Assembly (NCBI RefSeq): GCF_039528175.1
Contig: NZ_BAAALH010000001.1
Location: 620,001 to 684,000 of the forward strand
Source: Citricoccus alkalitolerans
GTDB taxonomy: Bacteria > Actinomycetota > Actinomycetes > Actinomycetales > Micrococcaceae
DNA: 64,000 nucleotides
Reading direction: 5' to 3'
The position numbers and the translations under genes were made by a program. Shown one piece after another: positions 1-7,814 of the stretch (position 1 is its first letter; every line of letters starts with the position of its first letter). The notes beneath the pieces are model-generated. The model did no database searches and was not told the DNA's origin. It was given only the letters and a program-made list of their open reading frames with translations.

Positions 1-1
1 C

Positions 2-331
2 ACCTGCCTGCTCGTCACCCGGCTGCCGGACGGGCATCCGGCGATCGACCGCCTCGAGGTGGTCGCCGGCACCCAGGACGGCCTCGAGATCGCCCGCGCC
101 GACGTCCAGCACCGCGGCGAGGGTGACGTGCTCGGAGCCGCCCAGCACGGCGGGAGCCGATTGAGGATCCTGCGGGTGCTCCAGCACGCGGACCTCATCG
201 AGCTGGCCGCCGGATGGGTTGCCCTGCACCAGTCCGCCGCGGGCACGTTGGACCACCCGGAGCTGGCCGCGGCCGTGCAGGCGTGGGAGGCCGGCCATGA
301 GGACGACGGTGACTACATCGAGAAGGGCTGA
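2..331 (+). CDS. recG: ATP-dependent DNA helicase RecG, C-terminal end (partial)
   Basis: The open frame enters from the left edge, so only the last 109 residues are visible. The peptide contains RADVQHRGEGDVLGAAQHG and then RILRVLQHADLIELA. This is the RecG C-terminal signature, in which an R-x-x-G-E-x-x-G motif follows helicase motif VI. RecG remodels stalled replication forks and branched DNA. It stops at 329-331 and rsmD begins 19 bases later behind an AAGGAG site, so the two are probably co-transcribed. The recG-rsmD-coaD neighbourhood is common in Gram-positive bacteria. The helicase core lies outside the window and cannot be judged. Confidence 0.88.
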   Translation, partial: TCLLVTRLPDGHPAIDRLEVVAGTQDGLEIARADVQHRGEGDVLGAAQHGGSRLRILRVLQHADLIELAAGWVALHQSAAGTLDHPELAAAVQAWEAGHEDDGDYIEKG

Positions 332-350
332 CCGGGCCCGAAGGAGACAG

Positions 351-1025
351 ATGCCAAGGATCATTGCCGGCCAAGCCGGATCACTGCAGCTCGAGTCCGT
401 CCCGGGAGAGACCACCCGGCCGACCACCGACCGCACCCGCGAGGCGCTCTTCTCCTGGCTGGCGAGCCGGGGCTGGTTGGAGGGCACCGCCGTCGTGGAC
501 CTGTTCGCCGGTTCCGGCGCCCTGGGTGGCGAGGCGGCCAGCAGGGGCGCGGAGACGGTGCTGCTGGTGGAGCGGGATCGGCGGGCCGCCGCGGTCTGCC
601 GGCGGAACGCGGCCGCCGTCAACCAGCGGGTGGGCCGGAGTGTGGTCCAGGTGGCCGCCGGGGACGTGGACCGAGTGCTCTCCGGGCCCACCGGCGCCGG
701 CCCCTGGGACCTGGTCCTGGCCGATCCGCCGTACGCGCTGGGCGGGGCCGACCTGGCGGAGACGCTTCAGCGGATCTCCGCCGTCCTGGTCCCGGACGGA
801 CTGCTGGTGCTGGAACGCTCGGCCCGGTCGGCCGCACCGGACTGGCCCGAGGCCTTCGAATTGCTGGAGTCCCGGACCTACGGGGAGACCATCCTGTACT
901 TCTGCCTGAGATCTGCTCCGGACGAGTCTCAGGACGAGGTGGAGCATACCCCGCGGGATGTCCGAGGGGATCGGGCTGCGGGGGCCGGAACGTCACCCGG
1001 AGAGGACCCGGCCCAGCCCCTGTAA
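351..1025 (+). CDS. rsmD: 16S rRNA (guanine(966)-N(2))-methyltransferase RsmD
   Basis: This is a SAM-dependent methyltransferase for G966 of 16S rRNA. The SAM-binding motif DLFAGSGALG lies near residues 50-59 and the catalytic N6/N2-MTase motif DPPY near 125-128. The ATG at 351 has AAGGAG 5 bases upstream; a longer in-frame extension to 219 would overlap recG and is unlikely. At 224 aa it is longer than the usual 180-190. The family fold ends around TYGETILYF near residue 180, leaving a polar tail of roughly 35 residues. The last 33 bases of this tail overlap the 3' end of the convergent aminotransferase gene, so stop loss and extension are possible. Confidence 0.9.
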   Translation: MPRIIAGQAGSLQLESVPGETTRPTTDRTREALFSWLASRGWLEGTAVVDLFAGSGALGGEAASRGAETVLLVERDRRAAAVCRRNAAAVNQRVGRSVVQVAAGDVDRVLSGPTGAGPWDLVLADPPYALGGADLAETLQRISAVLVPDGLLVLERSARSAAPDWPEAFELLESRTYGETILYFCLRSAPDESQDEVEHTPRDVRGDRAAGAGTSPGEDPAQPL

Positions 1026-2252
1026 CCGGGCCACCGCCTCGGCCAGGACCTCGGGCGACTTGCAGAAGGTCCAGCGCATCCAGGACCCGAACGGAGCGGG
1101 GCCACCCGGGTGTGCCGGCGGCCCGCACAGGGCTCCGACCGGGATTCCCACGACGCCGGCCCGTTCGGCGAGCACCGCGGCTGCGGCCTGCGCGTCGTCC
1201 ACTCCGAGGTCGGCCAGGTCGGCCACGGTGAAGTACCCGGCGGCCGGCACCACGGGATCGAGTCCGGCTGCGCGCAAGCCGGCCACCAGGATGTCCCGGG
1301 CGGAGCGGTAGCGGTCGCGCTGCGCGGCCAGGAAGCCGTCGCCGTCCGGCAGGGCCCGGGCGATGGCCGCCTGGTAGGCGGGGCCGGAGGAATAGGTGAG
1401 GAACTGCTTGACCGAGTACACCGCCTCCACGAGATCTGCGGGACCCGTGAGCCACCCGACCTTCCAGCCGGTGAGGGAGAAGCTCTTGCCCGCGGACGAG
1501 GCGGTCAGCGTGCGCTCCCATCCGGCGGGCACGGAGGCGACGGGCTGGTGGCGGCCCTCGTAGACCAGGTGCTCGTAGACCTCGTCGCTGAGGATGAGGA
1601 CGTCGTGCCGCGCACAGATCGCCACGATCCGCGAGAGGATTGCGGGCGGAATCACGGCCCCGGTGGGATTGTGCGGCGTGTTGAGCAGCAGGATCCGGGT
1701 GTGTCCCGTGATGGCCGACTCCAGGGCCTCGAGGTCCGGTTGGAAGTCCGGTGCGGCGAGCGGCACGGTGACGAACCGGGCTCCGGCCAGGGTCGCGATC
1801 GCCGCATAGGAGTCGTAGTACGGCTCGAAGGTCAGGACCTCGTCACCGGGCTGTACGAGGGCCAGCAGCGCCGCGGCAATGGCCTCGGTGGCGCCTGTGG
1901 TCACCAGGACCTCACGGTCCGGGTCCACCTCCAGCCCATAGTGACGGCGCTGGTGATCCGCCACCGCCCGGCGGAGCGCGGGGTCGCCCCGGCCCGGAGC
2001 GTACTGGTTGGCGTGCTCGACTCCCTCCGCCCGACCCGTGACGATCGCCTCGGCCGCCAGGGACCGGATCCACTCCGGGCCGTCGGCGTCCGGGAAGCCC
2101 TGTCCCAGGTTGACCGCTCCGTGCTGGCGCGCCAACCGCGTCATGGTCTCGAAGATGGAGGGCGGGTGACGGGGTGTGACGTGGGTACGTGCGGCAACGT
2201 GGGGGACGGCACCTCGGTGGTGCGGCTGTCGTGCGGCGGGCATGGGCTCCAT
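993..2252 (-). CDS. PLP-dependent aminotransferase, class I/II
   Basis: This is a fold-type I aminotransferase of about 419 aa. It has GAVNLGQGFPD near the N terminus, the NTPHNPTG loop, the SDEVYEHLVYEG segment and the PLP lysine in SSAGKSFSLTGWK. These features match the methionine/kynurenine/glutamine-phenylpyruvate group (YbdL and DapC-like enzymes). The substrate cannot be set from sequence. The start is uncertain: ATG at 2252 or 2243 are both possible, and 2252 overlaps the putative -10 of the divergent coaD gene. The 3' end overlaps rsmD tail-to-tail by 33 bases. Confidence 0.85.
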   Translation of the reverse strand: MEPMPAARQPHHRGAVPHVAARTHVTPRHPPSIFETMTRLARQHGAVNLGQGFPDADGPEWIRSLAAEAIVTGRAEGVEHANQYAPGRGDPALRRAVADHQRRHYGLEVDPDREVLVTTGATEAIAAALLALVQPGDEVLTFEPYYDSYAAIATLAGARFVTVPLAAPDFQPDLEALESAITGHTRILLLNTPHNPTGAVIPPAILSRIVAICARHDVLILSDEVYEHLVYEGRHQPVASVPAGWERTLTASSAGKSFSLTGWKVGWLTGPADLVEAVYSVKQFLTYSSGPAYQAAIARALPDGDGFLAAQRDRYRSARDILVAGLRAAGLDPVVPAAGYFTVADLADLGVDDAQAAAAVLAERAGVVGIPVGALCGPPAHPGGPAPFGSWMRWTFCKSPEVLAEAVARLQGLGRVLSG

Positions 2253-2257
2253 AGTAT
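2252..2257 (+). promoter_or_regulatory. Putative -10 element of coaD
   Basis: TAGTAT fits the TANNNT pattern of an actinobacterial -10 box. It would place transcription start at or just before the coaD ATG at 2267. No convincing -35 is seen in the GC-rich sequence upstream. Confidence 0.35.
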
Positions 2258-2266
2258 GTTCGGTGC

Positions 2267-2737
2267 ATGCGTCGAGCCGTCTGCCCCGGATCCTTTGACC
2301 CCTTGCATCACGGTCACGTGGAGGTGATCGCACGGGCCACGAACCTCTTCGATGATGTCATCGTCGCGGTCTCCACGAATTACGCGAAGAAGTACCGGTT
2401 CGACGTGGATACCAGGATTGAGATGATCCGGGAGACCGTCTCATCCCTCCAGGGGATCTCCGTGGTGCCCATGGGCGAGGGGCTGCTGGCCGAGTTCTGC
2501 CGCAAGGCCGGGGCCAATGCCATCATCAAGGGCCTGCGCAACACCGCCGATCTGGAGTACGAGATGCCGATGGCGGCGATGAACCGACATCTGACCGGCG
2601 TGGAGACCGTGTTCCTGCCCACCGACAGTCGCTACGCGCACCTGTCCTCCACGCTCATCAAGGAAGTGAGCCAGCTCGGTGGGGACGTCTCGGAATTCGT
2701 TCCGCGGGCTGTCATGCGGCGGCTGAACGAGTCGTGA
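2267..2737 (+). CDS. coaD: Phosphopantetheine adenylyltransferase CoaD
   Basis: This enzyme catalyses the penultimate step of coenzyme A synthesis, transferring AMP from ATP to 4'-phosphopantetheine. The length, 156 aa, is normal for the family. The nucleotidyltransferase signature GSFDPLHHGH is at residues 8-17, where the usual T-x-G-H is H-H-G-H, a common variant that keeps the H-x-G-H histidines. IIKGLRN and the late S-S-T-L-I-K-E motif (ISSTxIKE) are present. A TAGTAT hexamer at 2252-2257 lies only about 10 bases before the ATG, which suggests a leaderless or nearly leaderless transcript. The gene is divergent from the aminotransferase. Confidence 0.95.
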   Translation: MRRAVCPGSFDPLHHGHVEVIARATNLFDDVIVAVSTNYAKKYRFDVDTRIEMIRETVSSLQGISVVPMGEGLLAEFCRKAGANAIIKGLRNTADLEYEMPMAAMNRHLTGVETVFLPTDSRYAHLSSTLIKEVSQLGGDVSEFVPRAVMRRLNES

Positions 2738-2816
2738 GCCGATCCTGAGCCGGCCGTGGGCCGTTGCGGCGCCAGATCCGTTGCACCACGGTCGCCAAGG
2801 AAGTACCCGGACGGGT

Positions 2817-2822
2817 TATCCT
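2817..2822 (+). promoter_or_regulatory. Putative -10 element of galU, implying a leaderless mRNA
   Basis: TATCCT lies seven bases before the galU ATG at 2829, so transcription would start on the start codon itself. No Shine-Dalgarno sequence is seen at a proper distance from that ATG, which fits leaderless initiation. The -35 is not recognisable. Confidence 0.35.
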
Positions 2823-2828
2823 GCAGCC

Positions 2829-3740
2829 ATGACTGAGCGCTCGCAGAATCCCCGCACCAAGAAGGCCATCATCCCCGCCGCCGGACTGGGGACCCGGTTC
2901 CTGCCCGCCACCAAGGCCATGCCCAAGGAGATGCTCCCCGTGGTGGACAAGCCGGCCATCCAGTATGTGGTGGCCGAGGCCAAGGCAGCCGGGCTGAAGG
3001 ACCTGTTGATGATCACCGGCCGCAGCAAGCGTGCCCTGGAGGACCACTTCGACAGGGTTCCTGCCCTGGAGCGCAGCCTGGAGCTCAAGGGAGACTTCGG
3101 CAAACTGGACAAGATCCAGGAGGCCACCAACCTCGGCAACATCCACTACGTGCGTCAGAACGACGCCAAGGGTCTGGGGCACGCGGTGTGGTGCGCCAAA
3201 CAGCACGTGGGCCGCGAGCCGTTCGCCGTGCTGCTCGGTGACGACCTGATCGATGAGAGGGAAGACCTCCTGAAGCGCATGGTCGATGTCCAGCAGGAGA
3301 AGGGCGGCTCGGTCATCGCTCTCATGGAGGTGCCCCGTGAGAACATCTCCGCCTACGGGGTGGCCGAGGTCTCCGCGGTGGCCGGGGGGCCAGAGGACGT
3401 GGTGCGTGTCACCGGACTCGTGGAGAAACCCTCGGCGGAGGAGGCCCCGTCCACTCTGGCCGTGATCGGCCGCTATGTCCTGGACCCAGCGGTCTTCGAC
3501 ATCCTCGAGCGCACCGAGCCGGGTCGCGGCAATGAGATCCAGCTGACCGACGCCCTGCAGGTCCTGGCCGAGGGGCAGGGGAAGGGTTTCGGTGTGCACG
3601 CCGTGGTGTTCAGCGGCAAGCGCTATGACACCGGTGACAAGCTGAGCTACCTGAAGGCCGTGATCGAATTGGCCAGCGCCCGTGACGACCTCGGCCCGGC
3701 CCTGCGCCCCTGGCTCAAGGAGTTCGCCGCGGAACTCTGA
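2829..3740 (+). CDS. galU: UTP--glucose-1-phosphate uridylyltransferase GalU
   Basis: The enzyme makes UDP-glucose from UTP and glucose-1-phosphate. At 303 aa it is of normal length. The nucleotidyltransferase signature AAGLGTRFLPATKAMPKEMLP starts at about residue 17, followed by the VDKPAIQY substrate loop, the LLGDDLI metal-binding segment and the late GKRYDTGDKLSYLKA motif. The ATG at 2829 is chosen because homologues begin just before the KAIIPAAG strand; an upstream ATG at 2781 adds 16 atypical residues. UDP-glucose is a donor for cell-wall polymers, so the gene fits the glycopolymer locus that begins 3 kb downstream. Confidence 0.95.
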   Translation: MTERSQNPRTKKAIIPAAGLGTRFLPATKAMPKEMLPVVDKPAIQYVVAEAKAAGLKDLLMITGRSKRALEDHFDRVPALERSLELKGDFGKLDKIQEATNLGNIHYVRQNDAKGLGHAVWCAKQHVGREPFAVLLGDDLIDEREDLLKRMVDVQQEKGGSVIALMEVPRENISAYGVAEVSAVAGGPEDVVRVTGLVEKPSAEEAPSTLAVIGRYVLDPAVFDILERTEPGRGNEIQLTDALQVLAEGQGKGFGVHAVVFSGKRYDTGDKLSYLKAVIELASARDDLGPALRPWLKEFAAEL

Positions 3741-3772
3741 GCGCCACGGCCCTGCTCCGTCCGGCGGGTCAT

Positions 3773-3801
3773 TTGGAACGGGGGAGCGGAACGGCTAGAC
3801 T
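3773..3801 (+). promoter_or_regulatory. Sigma-A-type promoter for the DUF177-rpmF-rnc-mutM operon
   Basis: A -35 box TTGGAA (3773-3778) and a -10 box TAGACT (3796-3801) are separated by exactly 17 bases. Transcription would start near 3808, giving a leader of about 100 bases before the DUF177 start at 3908. It is the best-formed promoter in the first 40 kb. Confidence 0.6.
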
Positions 3802-3907
3802 GGTGAGTCGGTCCTGAGGGTTCTGCCCTGCCTGGATCCCAGCGTACGGTGGAAGCCAGGCGCAGGGATCCGTTCCGCCGCCACCGCCCGCTGAAGAAGG
3901 AATGCTG

Positions 3908-4516
3908 ATGTCCGCGTCATCGTCCCCGACCGTAGCCGGTGCAACTGGTGGCTGGGTGGTCTCCGTCAAGGACCTGGTGCGCAGTCCGGGGTCCATGAGG
4001 ACCCTGGAGGAGCAGTGGCCAGCCCCCGAGGCACTGTCCACTCCGCTCATCGGCATCCCGGCTGGTTCAGCCGTGGACGTCGACCTGCGTCTGGAGTCGG
4101 TCCATGAAGGCATCCTGGTCACCGGTGAGGCTCACGCCGACCTGGTGGGAGAGTGCAGTCGTTGCCTGGACCCGATCCAGGACGGGATCACCGTCGACCT
4201 GCAGGAGCTGTTCCTCGCGTCCGCCCCGGAGGGTGGGAGCGACGAAGAGCGCCTGGTGGTCCACGAGACGGTGGATCTGGAGCCAGTCCTCCGGGACGCC
4301 GTGGTCACGGCCTTGCCCTTCCAGCCGGTCTGCCGGCCGGGATGTCAGGGCCTGTGCTCCGAATGCGGCATCCGACTGGAGGACGCACCGGACGACCACG
4401 TCCACGAACAGCTGGATCCACGCTGGGCGGCTCTGGCCGAACTGACGAAGACCTCCGAGTCCGGCGCCGCCGGTCCGGAGACGAAGACCTCATCCGACGA
4501 GACAGAAGAGAGATAG
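3908..4516 (+). CDS. YceD/DUF177 family protein
   Basis: This 202-residue protein of the YceD/DUF177 family precedes rpmF, as in very many bacteria. The family is linked to 23S rRNA maturation or large-subunit assembly, though its exact reaction is unknown. Cysteine pairs are visible in GECSRCLD and in CRPGCQGLCSECG, which form the family's likely metal-binding site. The C-terminal 25 residues are a polar, low-complexity tail. Start choice: AAGGA at 3897-3901 is 6 bases before the ATG at 3908 but abuts the ATG at 3902, so 3908 is preferred. rpmF begins 2 bases after the stop. Confidence 0.88.
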   Translation: MSASSSPTVAGATGGWVVSVKDLVRSPGSMRTLEEQWPAPEALSTPLIGIPAGSAVDVDLRLESVHEGILVTGEAHADLVGECSRCLDPIQDGITVDLQELFLASAPEGGSDEERLVVHETVDLEPVLRDAVVTALPFQPVCRPGCQGLCSECGIRLEDAPDDHVHEQLDPRWAALAELTKTSESGAAGPETKTSSDETEER

Positions 4517-4518
4517 CC

Positions 4519-4722
4519 GTGGCAGTTCCGAAGCGGAAGATGTCCCGTTCCAACACCCGTGCCCGCCGCTCCCAGTGGAAGGCCACTGTGCCCCCGCTGG
4601 TGAAGTCCGTGGAAAACGGCCGCGTCACCTACCGCCTGCCGCACCAGGCCCAGGTCGTGACCGATTCTGCCGGTACGCCGTTGTTCATGGAATACAAGGG
4701 CCGCAAGGTCGCCGACGCCTGA
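4519..4722 (+). CDS. rpmF: 50S ribosomal protein L32
   Basis: This is a 67-residue ribosomal protein with a GTG start. The N-terminal sequence AVPKRKMSRSNTRARRSQWK is the L32 signature. The zinc-binding cysteines of the C+ form are absent, so this is the C-minus paralogue type common in actinobacteria. It lies between DUF177 and rnc with almost no spacing, consistent with one transcript. Confidence 0.95.
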   Translation: MAVPKRKMSRSNTRARRSQWKATVPPLVKSVENGRVTYRLPHQAQVVTDSAGTPLFMEYKGRKVADA

Positions 4723-4729
4723 GGTGCCC

Positions 4730-5521
4730 ATGGCGCCACGGAAATCGGTCCAGGCGTCCGGACAGCAGTCCGGGCGGCGCCGGCCGGTCCAGTTGGATCA
4801 GCCGATAACTGAAGACCTGCTCAAGCGTCTCGGGGTCACCATCGACCCCGGGACGCTTGTGCTTGCCCTGACGCACCGCTCCTACTCCTATGAGCACGGT
4901 GGGCTGCCCACCAACGAGCGCCTTGAGTTCCTCGGCGACTCGGTGCTCGGCGTCGTGGTCACCGACCATCTCTATCGCACGTATCCGGACCTCCCCGAGG
5001 GGGACCTGGCGAAGATGCGTGCCGCCGTCGTCTCCACCCGGGCCCTGGCCTCCGTGGCCCGCACCATCGGCGTTGGTCCCGCCATTCTGCTCGGCGAGGG
5101 CGAACGGCGAACCCGCGGTGCGGACAAGGACTCCATCCTGGCGGACACCATGGAAGCGCTCATCGGTGCCACCTACATGGACCAGGGTCTGCCCGCCGCC
5201 CATGACCTCGTGCACCGGCTGATCATCCCACTGCTCGCGGACAAGCTGGCCATGGGTGCCGGCACCGACTGGAAGACCTATATCCAGGAGGCCGCGGCGA
5301 ACGGCGGACTCGGCGCCATCGAGTACCGGATGGAATCCGCTGGCCCCGACCATGACAAGGTGTTCACCGCCACCCTCCTGGTGGGCGGCACGCCCTACGC
5401 CACCGGCACCGGCCCCTCCAAGAAGGAGGCCGAACGCCAGGCCGCCGCCCATTCCTGGGACCGGGTCTCGGACGCCGCACAGACGGCCGCCGCCAGTACC
5501 GAGGCAGCCTCCGGTGCCTGA
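4730..5521 (+). CDS. rnc: Ribonuclease III
   Basis: This double-strand-specific endoribonuclease matures rRNA precursors and cleaves structured mRNAs. The RNase III signature NERLEFLGDSVLG lies near residues 62-74 and the second acidic cluster is in DTMEALIGATYMDQG. A C-terminal dsRNA-binding domain carries GTGPSKKEAERQAA. The protein has 263 aa. A GTG at 4724 is an alternative start, but the GAGG at 4721-4724 spaces better to the ATG at 4730. The last 8 bases overlap mutM, so translation is probably coupled. Confidence 0.94.
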   Translation: MAPRKSVQASGQQSGRRRPVQLDQPITEDLLKRLGVTIDPGTLVLALTHRSYSYEHGGLPTNERLEFLGDSVLGVVVTDHLYRTYPDLPEGDLAKMRAAVVSTRALASVARTIGVGPAILLGEGERRTRGADKDSILADTMEALIGATYMDQGLPAAHDLVHRLIIPLLADKLAMGAGTDWKTYIQEAAANGGLGAIEYRMESAGPDHDKVFTATLLVGGTPYATGTGPSKKEAERQAAAHSWDRVSDAAQTAAASTEAASGA

Positions 5522-6461
5522 ACTGCCCGAGGTGGAGGTCGTCCGCCGGGGGCTCGAGACCTGGGCCGCCGGACGGCCGGTCTCCGGCGTCGAGGTGGTG
5601 GAGCCGCGGTCCATCCGCCGGCACGACGGCGGCGCGGTCGCGTTCGAATCGCAGCTGCCCGGACTGCGCCTGGCGGCCCCCGAGCGGCGCGGCAAATACC
5701 TGTGGGTTCCCCTGTCCGCCGCCGACTCGCAGCCCGACCGGGCTCTCGTGGCGCATCTGGGCATGAGCGGTCAGCTCCTCGTGAACTCTCCGGAGGATCC
5801 GGACCCAAGGCACTTGCGCATCCGGATCCTGCTCGAGGGCGAGGGCGAGGGCGAGGGCGAGGGCGAGGGCGGCGACCGCCCGACCGCTCTGGAACTGCGC
5901 TTCGTGGACCAGCGGATCTTCGGTGGGCTCTTCGTGGAACGTCTGGTGCCGGCGTCGGACCGTCCGGAGCAGCTGGTGCCCGCCTCGGTGACCCACATCG
6001 CCCGCGACCCCCTGGACCCCCACTTCGACCCGGAAGACGTGTACCAGCGGCTCCGCCGCCGCAAGACCGGCCTCAAACGCGCGTTACTGGACCAGGGGCT
6101 GATCTCCGGCATCGGTAACATCTATGCGGACGAGGCCCTCTGGCTGGCGCGTTTGCACTACGCCCGACCGACCGAGACCTTGAACCGACGTGAATCGGAA
6201 CGCCTGCTGGCGGCGGTGCATGCCGTGATGATGGAGGCCCTCGCCCGGGGCGGCACGAGCTTCGACTCGCTCTACGTCAACGTCAATGGAGAGTCGGGGT
6301 ACTTCGACCGTTCCCTCAACGTCTACGGCCAGGCCGGCCGGCCCTGCGCGCGCTGTGCGTCCGAGGGGCATCAGCGCCTGATCGTCAAGGACCGGTTCAT
6401 GAACCGGTCTTCGGCTTACTGCCCGCGGTGCCAGCCGGTTCCGCGCCGCGCCCGCTGGTAG
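5514..6461 (+). CDS. mutM: Bifunctional DNA-formamidopyrimidine glycosylase/AP lyase
   Basis: This base-excision repair enzyme removes 8-oxoguanine and Fapy lesions. After the GTG initiator the protein starts PELPEVEVVRRGL, giving the catalytic Pro and Glu. The helix-two-turn-helix sequence GLISGIGNIYADEALW and the C-terminal zinc finger (CARC ... CPRC) are intact, and the lysine in the HLGMSGQL region follows the family. The length of 315 aa exceeds the usual 270-300 partly because of an in-frame (GAGGGC)6 repeat at 5835-5870 that encodes six Glu-Gly dipeptides between two strands of the N-terminal domain. The start overlaps rnc by 8 bases. Confidence 0.95.
   Translation: MPELPEVEVVRRGLETWAAGRPVSGVEVVEPRSIRRHDGGAVAFESQLPGLRLAAPERRGKYLWVPLSAADSQPDRALVAHLGMSGQLLVNSPEDPDPRHLRIRILLEGEGEGEGEGEGGDRPTALELRFVDQRIFGGLFVERLVPASDRPEQLVPASVTHIARDPLDPHFDPEDVYQRLRRRKTGLKRALLDQGLISGIGNIYADEALWLARLHYARPTETLNRRESERLLAAVHAVMMEALARGGTSFDSLYVNVNGESGYFDRSLNVYGQAGRPCARCASEGHQRLIVKDRFMNRSSAYCPRCQPVPRRARW
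5835..5870 (+). repeat. Hexanucleotide microsatellite (GAGGGC)x6 inside mutM
   Basis: Six perfect tandem copies of GAGGGC lie in frame and encode (Glu-Gly)6. Since the unit is two codons, gain or loss of copies would change the length of a surface loop without breaking the frame. Confidence 0.95.
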
Positions 6462-6501
6462 TGTCCGGCACGGCAGGGTCGGGTGCCGCGCCGTGGCGGT
6501 C

Positions 6502-6507
6502 TAAGAT
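6502..6507 (+). promoter_or_regulatory. Putative -10 element of the LCP gene
   Basis: TAAGAT precedes the LCP gene and would start transcription near 6514. This supports the TTG at 6543 (about 29 bases of leader, GGGAA at 6532-6536) over the TTG at 6519. The -35 is not clear. Confidence 0.35.
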
Positions 6508-6542
6508 GATGTGGAACTTTGACGTCTCGATGGGAACCCCTT

Positions 6543-7811
6543 TTGTCTCACACTGAGAACAACGACTATCTGCCACGCCGCTCGAGCGGCCGGGCACGGC
6601 GGCGGCGCCATACCGTCCGTAACGCCTTCATCGTGGTAGCCGCACTGCTGGTGGTCGTCCTCGTGTTCGTCGGCCTCTATGTAGCCTCCATCGCCTCGAC
6701 CTTCAATGACAAGCGCCAGACGGTGGACGCCGGCATCGCGACCTCCGAGGCCACCAGGGACGGCGCCCTGAATGTCCTGGTCATGGGGTCGGATTCCCGG
6801 GGTGAGGGCATGGACACCGCCGAGAACAAGGGCGAGGAGGGTGAACGCTCGGACACTTTGATGCTCGTGCACATCCCCGAGAACCGTCAGAACGTCTACG
6901 TCATGTCGATCGTCCGTGACCTGTGGGTGGAGATCCCCGGCAACGGTGAACGCAAGGTCAATGCCGCGCTCGGACTCGGCGGCTACCCGTTGGTGACCGC
7001 GACGGTGGAGAACCTGCTGGGCGTCAACATCGATCACCTGGCCGTGATCGACTTCGAGGGCTTCAACGGCCTGACCGATGCCCTCGGTGGCGTCCGGGTC
7101 TGCAATCCACAGTCCTTCTCCTCGGGCCAGGTCAACCCCTCCTTCTTCCCCCAGGGCGAGATCCTCCTGGAGGGTTCTGACGCGCTGCGTTACGTCCGAG
7201 AACGCAAGGCCTTCCTGGGCGGCGACTTCGAGCGGGTGGCCAACCAGCAGCGCTTCGTCTCGGCGATGGTGGACCAGATCCTGACGGTGGACACGCTGGC
7301 CAATCCCCAGAAGTTGATGGGCGTTGTCAACAGCATCGTCCCCTTCATCACGGTGGACGACGGGTTGGACGCGGCGACCATCGCGGGTTATGGCCTCCAG
7401 CTCAACGGCATCCGCAGCGATGACATCGAGACCTTCACGGTTCCCCATGGCGATCCGGCCGAGGGCCCCGGGGGGGCCTCGATCGTGCTCCAGGACGAAG
7501 CCGGCGTCGAAGAATTGCGCCAGGCCTTGGAAGCCGACGACCTGGACAGCTATCTCTCGGGCGATGAGGGCACTGAGGGGACGTCTGGGGACGATGCCTC
7601 GGCCGGATCCACTGGAGCGGCCACTGACAGCGGTGCCACCCCGGATGTCAGCGCCGATGCCTCCGGCGGGCCATCCGGCTCCAGTGCGTCCTCCGAATCC
7701 GGTGAACCCTCTGCCACGGACGGCGGCACGGACGCCACCGCCTCGGCCAACGGCAGTGCCAGTGGCTCCGGTGAGGCGACCGAACCCGTCGCTGTCTGCG
7801 CCGGGGCCTGA
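6543..7811 (+). CDS. LytR-CpsA-Psr (LCP) family cell-wall glycopolymer transferase
   Basis: LCP enzymes transfer lipid-linked glycopolymers onto peptidoglycan outside the membrane. A short basic N terminus (RARRRRH) precedes one membrane segment (IVVAALLVVVLVFVGLYVA). The LCP domain follows, with LVMGSDSRGEG, ERSDTLMLVHI, SIVRDLWVEIPG, and DALRYVRER then ERVANQQRF. The conserved arginines and aspartates for pyrophosphate binding are present. The last 85-90 residues are Ser/Gly/Ala/Thr-rich and probably disordered. The start is uncertain: TTG at 6543 (used) or TTG at 6519. It opens the glycopolymer locus and is followed after 3 bases by a glycosyltransferase. Confidence 0.88.
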   Translation: MSHTENNDYLPRRSSGRARRRRHTVRNAFIVVAALLVVVLVFVGLYVASIASTFNDKRQTVDAGIATSEATRDGALNVLVMGSDSRGEGMDTAENKGEEGERSDTLMLVHIPENRQNVYVMSIVRDLWVEIPGNGERKVNAALGLGGYPLVTATVENLLGVNIDHLAVIDFEGFNGLTDALGGVRVCNPQSFSSGQVNPSFFPQGEILLEGSDALRYVRERKAFLGGDFERVANQQRFVSAMVDQILTVDTLANPQKLMGVVNSIVPFITVDDGLDAATIAGYGLQLNGIRSDDIETFTVPHGDPAEGPGGASIVLQDEAGVEELRQALEADDLDSYLSGDEGTEGTSGDDASAGSTGAATDSGATPDVSADASGGPSGSSASSESGEPSATDGGTDATASANGSASGSGEATEPVAVCAGA

Positions 7812-7814
7812 CTC

